The translations under genes were made by a program, and so were the position numbers. Positions 58,252-64,000 of a stretch of DNA of 64,000 nt are shown here, in pieces. The stretch comes from Roseivivax jejudonensis (GTDB taxonomy: Bacteria; Pseudomonadota; Alphaproteobacteria; Rhodobacterales; Rhodobacteraceae): positions 1 to 64,000 of the forward strand of contig NZ_FWFK01000005.1 in the NCBI RefSeq assembly GCF_900172265.1, written 5' to 3'. How positions within the stretch are numbered: the stretch's first letter is position 1; every line of letters begins with the position of its first letter. The notes under the pieces were generated by a model. It saw only the letters and a list, made by a program, of their open reading frames with translations, did not search any database and was not told the DNA's origin.

Positions 58252-59315
58252 CGTTTCGGCTCGGCGCAGCACTCCTCGCCGGGCTTTGGGCGATGTCCGC
58301 ACCGTCCCTCTCCGCGTCGGAGCCTGAGCCACCCGTGCCGCCGCATCACCGCATCCTCGACTTTGCCGACCTCGATGGCTGGGCCGAGGACGATCACGCG
58401 GCCGCGCTGGACGCCTTTCTCGTCACCTGCGGCGACTTGCGCGATCCCGACTGGACGGCGCTCTGCGCCGCGGCCGCGGATCATCGCGATGTCGCGCGCC
58501 AGTTTTTCGAGCTTTTCTTTCGTCCGGTCGAGATCACCCACCACCGCACCGAGGCGCTGTTCACCGGGTATTTCGAGCCCGAACTGGACGGGGCGCCCCA
58601 CGCCTCGCCCCGCTTCCGCTGGCCCGTCTACAGCCTGCCGCCCGAGGTTACCGGCGACGGCCCCTGGCTGTCGCGCCGGGAGATTCTGAGCACTGACGTC
58701 ATGGCCGGCCGGGGCCTCGAGATCGCGTGGGTCGACGACCCGGTCGAGCTCTTTTTCCTGCAGATCCAGGGGTCCGGTCGCATCCGCTTTCCCGACGGGC
58801 GCGTCGTGCGTGTTGGCTACGGCGGGGCCAACGGTCACGACTACCGCTCGATCGGGCAGGAGCTCGTCCGCCGCGGCGTCTACGAGCCGCACCAGGTCTC
58901 GGCCGAGGTCATCAAGAACTGGGTGCGCCGAAACCCGGTCGAGGGCGAAGAGCTCCTGATGCACAACCCGGCCTACGTCTTCTTTCGCGAGGTCAGCGAA
59001 GTGCCGGCCGAACGCGGGCCGCTCGGCGCGATGAACCGCTCTGTCACGCCGCTGCGCACCGTCGCGGTCGATCCGGAGTACACGCCTCTCGGCGCGCCCG
59101 TCTGGATCGAAAAGGACGGCGCGGACCCGATGCGCCGCCTGATGATCGCGCAGGATACCGGCTCCGCCATCAAGGGCGCCCAGCGGGCCGACATCTTCGT
59201 CGGCACCGGCGCCGCGGCGGGGGACCGCGCCGGCACCTTCCGCGATCCCGGCCGCATGGTCGTTCTGCTGCCGATCCAGCGCGCCTACGCTCTGCTGCCG
59301 GATCTCGTTCAATGA
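58248..59315 (+). CDS. mltA: Membrane-bound lytic murein transglycosylase A
   Basis: 355 residues. Cleaves peptidoglycan with formation of 1,6-anhydromuramic acid. Signal peptide 1-22; the MltA barrel contains ALFTGYFEPELDG and FFLQIQGSGRIRFPDG; the 3D domain holds the catalytic Asp in MIAQDTGSAIKGAQRADIF. No lipobox Cys is seen, so it may be soluble in the periplasm. Overlaps the Smr gene by 4 bases. Confidence 0.94.
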   Translation: MTFRLGAALLAGLWAMSAPSLSASEPEPPVPPHHRILDFADLDGWAEDDHAAALDAFLVTCGDLRDPDWTALCAAAADHRDVARQFFELFFRPVEITHHRTEALFTGYFEPELDGAPHASPRFRWPVYSLPPEVTGDGPWLSRREILSTDVMAGRGLEIAWVDDPVELFFLQIQGSGRIRFPDGRVVRVGYGGANGHDYRSIGQELVRRGVYEPHQVSAEVIKNWVRRNPVEGEELLMHNPAYVFFREVSEVPAERGPLGAMNRSVTPLRTVAVDPEYTPLGAPVWIEKDGADPMRRLMIAQDTGSAIKGAQRADIFVGTGAAAGDRAGTFRDPGRMVVLLPIQRAYALLPDLVQ

Positions 59316-59923
59316 AGGGGCGTCGCCCGCGCCGCGACGAACTCGAGCTTTGGTCCCAGGTCGCGCGCTCCGCCGAGCGGCTTCCCGGCCGCCCGAGACA
59401 GGCGCCGGAGTCCGACGCATCGAGCCGCAAGCCCCCTGATCAACCGTTCTCCAAGCCCGCGCCGAACCGCGAGGTTCCGGCGGACCTGCCACGCTTTCGC
59501 ATCGGAGAACGGTCCCGCGATGCCTCCTCGGTATCCCTGCCGCGGTCGACGACCGAACGCCTCGGATCCGACCCGGTATCGATGGATGCCAAGGCCTTTG
59601 GCCGTCTGAAGCGGGGTAAGCTCGCGCCCGAGGCCCGGATCGACCTGCACGGCATGACGCTCGACGAGGCGCATCCCGCGCTGGTCGGGTTCATCCTGTC
59701 GTCCCACGCGCGCGGCCTGCGGCTCGTCCTCGTCATCACCGGCAAGGGCCAGCGCGAGGACCCCTACGATCCGATGCCGCGTCGGCGCGGCGTGCTCAAG
59801 ACACAGGTTCCCGCATGGCTCAAGATGCCGCCGCTCGGCCCGGTCGTCCTGCAGGTGGCCGAGGCGCATATCCGCCACGGTGGAACCGGCGCCTATTACG
59901 TCTACCTGCGGCGCCGCGGTTGA
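59312..59923 (+). CDS. Smr-domain protein
   Basis: 203 residues. The first 100 are basic and low in complexity; the Smr domain (about 110-200) has IDLHGMTLDEAH, LVLVITGKGQ and the GGTGAYYVYL end, the pattern of Smr endonucleases or nucleic-acid binders. Its substrate is unknown. It ends the timA-mltA-smr operon and converges on the MFS gene 7 bases away. Confidence 0.9.
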   Translation: MKGRRPRRDELELWSQVARSAERLPGRPRQAPESDASSRKPPDQPFSKPAPNREVPADLPRFRIGERSRDASSVSLPRSTTERLGSDPVSMDAKAFGRLKRGKLAPEARIDLHGMTLDEAHPALVGFILSSHARGLRLVLVITGKGQREDPYDPMPRRRGVLKTQVPAWLKMPPLGPVVLQVAEAHIRHGGTGAYYVYLRRRG

Positions 59924-59930
59924 TTGCGGG

Positions 59931-61169
59931 TCAACCCGCCGCGCCCACGCGCGGCAACCCGCTCCGCCGCCGCACCAGCGCCAGCCCGGCCAGGATCGCG
60001 GCCGTCGCCGCAAGGAAATAGACCGCGACCCCGAGATACTGCGCCTCGATCCCGACGCCGAGATCGATCAGCGCACCGGTCAGGCCCGGGCCGATGGCGG
60101 TGCCCAGAACCATGATCGCCGTGCCCATCGACTTGATCGCGCCAAGGTGCCGCGTGCCGAAGAACTCGGCCCAGAGCGCGTTCGGCAGCGTCGCCTGCAT
60201 CCCTTGCGTCAGCGCCATCAGCCCCAGGCCGACACCGGCCGTCCAGATCGCCCCGCCCGTGCCGAACGCGACGAAGGCCAGCGCCGCCGGCAGCAGGTAG
60301 ACCGGCAGGATCCGCGCCGTCCCGAACCGGTCGATCGCCGCGCCGGAGCCCATCATCGCGGCCACTGTCACCACGGTGAACACCGGCATGAACGCGACGA
60401 AGTCGATCAGCCGCCAGCCTTTCACCTCGACGAAATGCACCTGCTGGAAAAACAGTGCCGTTCCGAAGGCCGGCGGCCCCAGGAGTCCGGGCGCGATCGC
60501 CCAGAACAGCGGATGGCGAAGGACTTCGGCGCGCCGCCAGTGGCGCCCGTCCATGCCCGCGGTCTCGCTCGTTTCCGTATGGCTTTGCGGTGTCCGTTCC
60601 TCCCGCAGAAGCCAGAGCAGAAGCGGCACGCCGCATAGCGCGAGGCCCGCGGCCAGGACCCAGTGCCAGCGCCAGTCCAGCACCGGCAGCAGAGCGACGA
60701 AGATCACCGGCAGGATCGCCTGTCCGGCCGTGACGCCGAGACCCGCGACCGACAGCGCGCGCCCGCGCGCCGCGACGAACCAACGCGACATCGACACCAT
60801 CGCGATCAGGCCCATCATGCCCTGCCCGAAAAAGCGCAGCCCGAGGATCGCCGCCGGCAGCAACCACGCGCTCGACACGATCGCCATCCCGAGGCAGGCG
60901 AGCGCGAGGCAGACAAGGCCCACAGCGCCAAGCCCCCGGCTGCGGAACCTGTCGGTCAGGCCGCCCGCGCTCACCATCAGCGCCGCCGACACCGCGGTGG
61001 CGAGCGAATAGATCCCGCCCCACGCACCGTGGCTCAGTCCGAATTCCGCGCGGATGTCGCCGGCATAGACGGCGATGAAGAAGGTCTGGCCAAAGCTCGA
61101 CAGGAATGTCAGCAGCCCGCCGGCACAGAGCCAGCGCGCGTTGTCGCGCAGGAAACGGATCAGCGTCAT
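59931..61169 (-). CDS. MFS transporter
   Basis: 412 residues from ATG 61169, with GGAG upstream. Twelve membrane segments can be drawn, with an N-terminal half (to about 185), a cytoplasmic loop with charged residues (RREERTPQ type, about 190-215) and a C-terminal half. GGLTDRFRSRGLG fits the loop 2-3 signature of the superfamily. The substrate is unknown. It lies 31 bases downstream of bchO on the same strand, so it may be co-transcribed with the bch genes. Confidence 0.87.
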   Translation of the reverse strand: MTLIRFLRDNARWLCAGGLLTFLSSFGQTFFIAVYAGDIRAEFGLSHGAWGGIYSLATAVSAALMVSAGGLTDRFRSRGLGAVGLVCLALACLGMAIVSSAWLLPAAILGLRFFGQGMMGLIAMVSMSRWFVAARGRALSVAGLGVTAGQAILPVIFVALLPVLDWRWHWVLAAGLALCGVPLLLWLLREERTPQSHTETSETAGMDGRHWRRAEVLRHPLFWAIAPGLLGPPAFGTALFFQQVHFVEVKGWRLIDFVAFMPVFTVVTVAAMMGSGAAIDRFGTARILPVYLLPAALAFVAFGTGGAIWTAGVGLGLMALTQGMQATLPNALWAEFFGTRHLGAIKSMGTAIMVLGTAIGPGLTGALIDLGVGIEAQYLGVAVYFLAATAAILAGLALVRRRSGLPRVGAAG

Positions 61170-61200
61170 GCTACAGATCTCCGCCGCGGCGCGGCCGGGT

Positions 61201-62067
61201 TCAAGCGGAAACCGTCTCCGCCATGAACCGCTCGATCCGCTCGGCCGCCGCGTCGGGTGCCTCCTCGTGCGCGAGATGTCCGAGACCGGGCAGCGTCTCG
61301 CACCGTGCATCGGGCAGACGCGCCGCCGCCGCGCGCGCGCCGTCCGGCGGCACGGTGCGGTCGGTTTCGCCCAGGAGGATCAGCGTCGGCGCGTGAATCC
61401 CGGGAAGATCCTCGAGGAGCCCGGTCAGCGACCATTGCGACATCATCAGCAGCGCGCCCTCCACATGCGCGCGGTCGCGCAGAAGTCGCCGGTAATATCC
61501 GACGCCCTCGGCATCGAGCCGCGACCCCGTTCCGGCCAGAAGCGCCGCCGCGCGTTCTGGTGCGACCAGCGCCCCGCGCACGAGGCTGGTTGCAAAGGGC
61601 GTCATCGCGATCATCCGCGCGGCCATCGGAAACAGCAGCCCCGCCATCCCGCGAAACGGCTCCAGCGCCGGGTTGAACGCGACGATCCGCGGCGGCGTGT
61701 CCATCGCCGCGGCGAGCCGCAGCGCCACCGCTGCCCCGGCGGAATGCGCGACGATGCCCGCCGGCTGCCAGCCTTCATGCGCCATCAATCGTCCGAGGTC
61801 CTCGGCCATGAACGGCAGCGACGACCGGAACCGGGTGGCGATCCGGGTAAAGCCATGCCCGGGCAGATCGACCGCGATGCAGCGGTATCGGTCCGCCAGC
61901 CGGGGCATCACGTCGCGCCAGCTATGTGTCGATCCGCCGGCGCCGTGGAGAAACAAGAGGTCCGGCCCTTCGCCCATGACCTGCACGTGCCAGCGATGCG
62001 GGCGCACCGGGATCTGCCGCGAGCTTTCCGCATGCGGCCAGCCGGCCAGGTCGCGCGAAAAATCCAC
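61201..62067 (-). CDS. bchO: BchO, alpha/beta-hydrolase of the magnesium chelatase operon
   Basis: 288 residues. Alpha/beta hydrolase with LFLHGAGGSTHSWRDVM (oxyanion region), the nucleophile in VAHSAGAAVAL, an Asp in LGETDRTVPP and the His in GLGHLAHEE. BchO accompanies bchI-bchD in photosynthesis gene clusters and is regarded as a chelatase accessory protein of unproven function. Three bases separate it from bchD. Confidence 0.93.
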   Translation of the reverse strand: MDFSRDLAGWPHAESSRQIPVRPHRWHVQVMGEGPDLLFLHGAGGSTHSWRDVMPRLADRYRCIAVDLPGHGFTRIATRFRSSLPFMAEDLGRLMAHEGWQPAGIVAHSAGAAVALRLAAAMDTPPRIVAFNPALEPFRGMAGLLFPMAARMIAMTPFATSLVRGALVAPERAAALLAGTGSRLDAEGVGYYRRLLRDRAHVEGALLMMSQWSLTGLLEDLPGIHAPTLILLGETDRTVPPDGARAAAARLPDARCETLPGLGHLAHEEAPDAAAERIERFMAETVSA

Positions 62068-62070
62068 GCG

Positions 62071-63747
62071 TCAGACCCCCAGCGCCGCGTCGACGCCGCG
62101 CTTCATCGCCGCGGCGTCCGCACGCGGCAACGCGAGGTAGCCGAGGTCCATCCGGCCGGCCAGCGTCTCGAGCTCCGGCCGTGGCCGCGCGCCGGTGTCG
62201 ATGACCACCCCGTCAAGGCCGCAGGCCCGCAGATGCCCCGCCATCGCCTCGGCATCGGCCATGGCCTGGGCACGTCCGGATCCCCCGGGCAGCGCGACAT
62301 TTGCCCGCCCGTCCGTCAAGAGGGCCAGCGCCGGCGACTGGCCCGCCCGCCGGGCCCGCTCGGCCAACGCATGCACCGCGCGCAGCCCGGCCGCCAGCGG
62401 CGTGCCGCCGCCGCCCGGAAGCCCGGCGAGGCGCCGCTTGGCTTGAACCAGAGATCGCGTCGGTGGCAGCGAAACCTCCGCCCCCTCTCCGCGAAAGGTC
62501 ACGAGAGCGACCCTGTCCCGGCGGGAATATGCCTCTGCCAACATGAGTTCGACCGCGCCCTTGGCCTCGGCGAGTCGCGCCATCGCCGCCGATCCCGACG
62601 CGTCGACGCAAAAGATCACCAGCCGCTCCGACCGGTCCTGGAACCGGCGCAGCCGCAGGTCGGACTTGCGGATGATGAGGCCCGGGCGGTCCGGATCGGC
62701 TGCGCGGCGCAGCCCCTGCCACGGCGCCGCCGCGCGCAGCGTCGCAACCACGTCGATCCGCGCGGTCGCCGATGGCGTGCCGGGCCGGGCAGGCAAGGGC
62801 CGGCCTCTCTGCGCCCCGCGGCGGCGCGCGCCCTGCCCGGCGCCGGACGGCGCATTGGCTTTCCGCGCGCGGCGCTGCGCCAGCAGGCCGGCCGGGAGCA
62901 TCGCGCGCACCGCCTCGATCAGCATCTCCTGCGGGATCGTGTCGCCTTCGGCGGGGTCGCTGTCACCGTCGTCCGTTGTCTCGGGATCCGGCGGCGGATC
63001 GGAGGTCTCCTCGTCCGGTTCCTCGGACGGCAACCGGGTCGCACGGTGCGCGAAGACCAACGATACCGCGATCTCCAGGTCGTCGGATGTGACACTGTTC
63101 CGGCCCGAAAGCGCCGCATGCGCCCGGGCTGCCGCCGTGGCGAAGAGCGGTGCCCGCAGGCTGTCGATGCCGAGCGCGGCCGCCGTCGACACCAGCGTCG
63201 TCAGCGCATCGTCGGGCAGCGTGACGTCGCACAAGCGCGCCCGCGCCGCATCGCGCTCCGCGCTCGACAGCGCGATCTCGGCCATAGTTTCGGGCCGCAA
63301 ACCGTCGAGGTCGCAGGCGAAGGCGGCGCGCTCGATCAACCGCTCGGGCGCGCGTTCGTCCTCGGTGCCTTCGTCGAGGATCAGGAGCGGACCGACCGCT
63401 CCGGCGTCGAGTGCCAGGGCCAGCCGCGCGGCGAGCCCGGGCCCGGTTCGCTCGGCCGATGTCAGCGTCAGCGCGCCGCCCCGTGCCAGCACTCCGTCGG
63501 CCGTGATCTTGCGACCCGCCGCGAGACTCGCGGCGATGTCGGTGCCGCCGTAGAGCGTCTCGTCCGCGATCCCGGGCGCGATACGTGGCGCGGCCGCCAG
63601 GTCGGGCGGCAGCGCGTCGAGGAACGCCGTTCGGGCGGGCCCGACCCGCGCGCGCAGGTGCATTCCGCCCAGCCGGGCCGGGTCGATCGTCAGGAGTGTC
63701 GCCGCAAGCTGTCCGGCGACCCAGACCTCCCCCGGCTCGTCCTTCAT
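62071..63747 (-). CDS. bchD: Magnesium chelatase subunit D
   Basis: 558 residues. Forms a double ring with BchI that drives Mg2+ insertion into protoporphyrin IX, first step of bacteriochlorophyll synthesis. An AAA+-like N-terminal domain without a good Walker A, a Pro/Asp/Glu-rich linker (about 220-260), and a C-terminal von Willebrand A domain with MIDAS residues in CVDASGSAAMA. Overlaps bchI by 4 bases (ATGA). Confidence 0.95.
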   Translation of the reverse strand: MKDEPGEVWVAGQLAATLLTIDPARLGGMHLRARVGPARTAFLDALPPDLAAAPRIAPGIADETLYGGTDIAASLAAGRKITADGVLARGGALTLTSAERTGPGLAARLALALDAGAVGPLLILDEGTEDERAPERLIERAAFACDLDGLRPETMAEIALSSAERDAARARLCDVTLPDDALTTLVSTAAALGIDSLRAPLFATAAARAHAALSGRNSVTSDDLEIAVSLVFAHRATRLPSEEPDEETSDPPPDPETTDDGDSDPAEGDTIPQEMLIEAVRAMLPAGLLAQRRARKANAPSGAGQGARRRGAQRGRPLPARPGTPSATARIDVVATLRAAAPWQGLRRAADPDRPGLIIRKSDLRLRRFQDRSERLVIFCVDASGSAAMARLAEAKGAVELMLAEAYSRRDRVALVTFRGEGAEVSLPPTRSLVQAKRRLAGLPGGGGTPLAAGLRAVHALAERARRAGQSPALALLTDGRANVALPGGSGRAQAMADAEAMAGHLRACGLDGVVIDTGARPRPELETLAGRMDLGYLALPRADAAAMKRGVDAALGV

Positions 63748-64000
63748 GCGAGCACGTCCTCCACCGCGCGCGCGACGCGGGCCGAGGATCCGGCCTCGTC
63801 CAGCGGATCGCGGCGCAGACGATGGCCGAGCGCCATCGGCGCGATCGCCCGGATATGGTCGCGCGCCACCGCCGACGCGCCATCATAGGCGGCCTTTGCG
63901 CGGGCCGCGCGCATCAGTGTCAGCTCTCCACGCAAGCCGTCGGACCCGAGCGTGACGCAGAGCTGCGCGCAATCGCGCAGCGCGGCGTCCGGCATCTCGG
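63744..64000 (-). CDS. bchI: Magnesium chelatase ATPase subunit I, C-terminal part (cut by window end)
   Basis: The last 85 residues or so: SDGLRGELTLMRAARAKAAY and DHIRAIAPMALGHRLRRDP, the sensor-2 and lid region of the BchI/ChlI AAA+ ATPase. The frame stays open to the window edge; an internal ATG at 63995 is not the true start. With bchD and bchO it marks the border of a photosynthesis gene cluster that continues to the right. Confidence 0.93.
   Translation of the reverse strand, partial: EMPDAALRDCAQLCVTLGSDGLRGELTLMRAARAKAAYDGASAVARDHIRAIAPMALGHRLRRDPLDEAGSSARVARAVEDVLA

Noticed and set aside
61075-63888. Long rightward open frame over MFS start, bchO and bchD
   Set aside because: Shadow of the leftward bch genes; no recognisable domain and Arg/Gln/Pro-rich composition.

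Overview
The window looks like a piece of the main chromosome of a high-GC alphaproteobacterium of the Rhodobacterales (Rhodobacteraceae/Roseobacter type), probably an aerobic anoxygenic phototroph. The evidence is the GC-rich coding sequence, the alphaproteobacterial origin-region gene order (parB-parA-rsmG-mnmG-mnmE-rho, then maf-aroE-coaE-dnaQ-secB), the oxygen-dependent cobalamin pathway (cobG type), and bchO-bchD-bchI running off the right edge.

Layout. 1-2050: the decayed edge of a mobile region, with the right end of an IS3-family element and a phage-type integrase interrupted by an in-frame TAA, followed by a dyad-rich stretch and an intrinsic terminator. 2415-7612: a TonB energy-transduction operon (unknown secreted protein, ExbB, two ExbD paralogues, TonB) and a TonB-dependent receptor. 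7657-9732: a MarR regulator and an isolated dgoA-dgoK pair. 9841-32414: an almost complete aerobic cobalamin pathway. The leftward arm (DUF1636-cobW-N-G-H-I-J-L-E-M-B-A-F) lies behind a clear cobalamin riboswitch at about 23.8-24.05 kb, with cobK inverted inside it. To the right are cobO-HAD-cobQ, then a leftward cobC/cbiB/threonine-kinase/phosphatase block, then rightward cobU-cobT-cobS. Missing here are bluB, a corrin reductase and the CobS/CobT chelatase subunits.

32.4-46 kb: housekeeping genes: htpX, a small unknown gene, msrA, a ribokinase-family gene, maeB (interrupted by an in-frame amber), a pyrophosphatase, a frameshifted cupin gene, mutS, grpE-hrcA, rph-rdgB-hemW. 46.1-57 kb: the replication-origin neighbourhood, with parAB, two perfect parS sites plus one variant, and a DnaA-box-containing AT-rich gap between rho and maf that I call the probable oriC. 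57-64 kb: fxsA, a Tim44-domain gene, mltA, a Smr gene, an MFS transporter, then bchO-bchD-bchI.

Most genes are packed into operons with ATGA/GTGA/TTGA overlaps. Three genes carry apparent inactivating lesions (integrase TAA, maeB TAG, cupin frameshift). Other notable points are an ExbD paralogue whose membrane Asp is Asn, a perfect 12-bp inverted repeat covering the htpX ribosome-binding site, start codons embedded in shared palindromes (cobL/cobK, mnmG/parS), and a terminator hairpin inside the 3' end of dnaQ. I found no CRISPR array, rRNA or tRNA.
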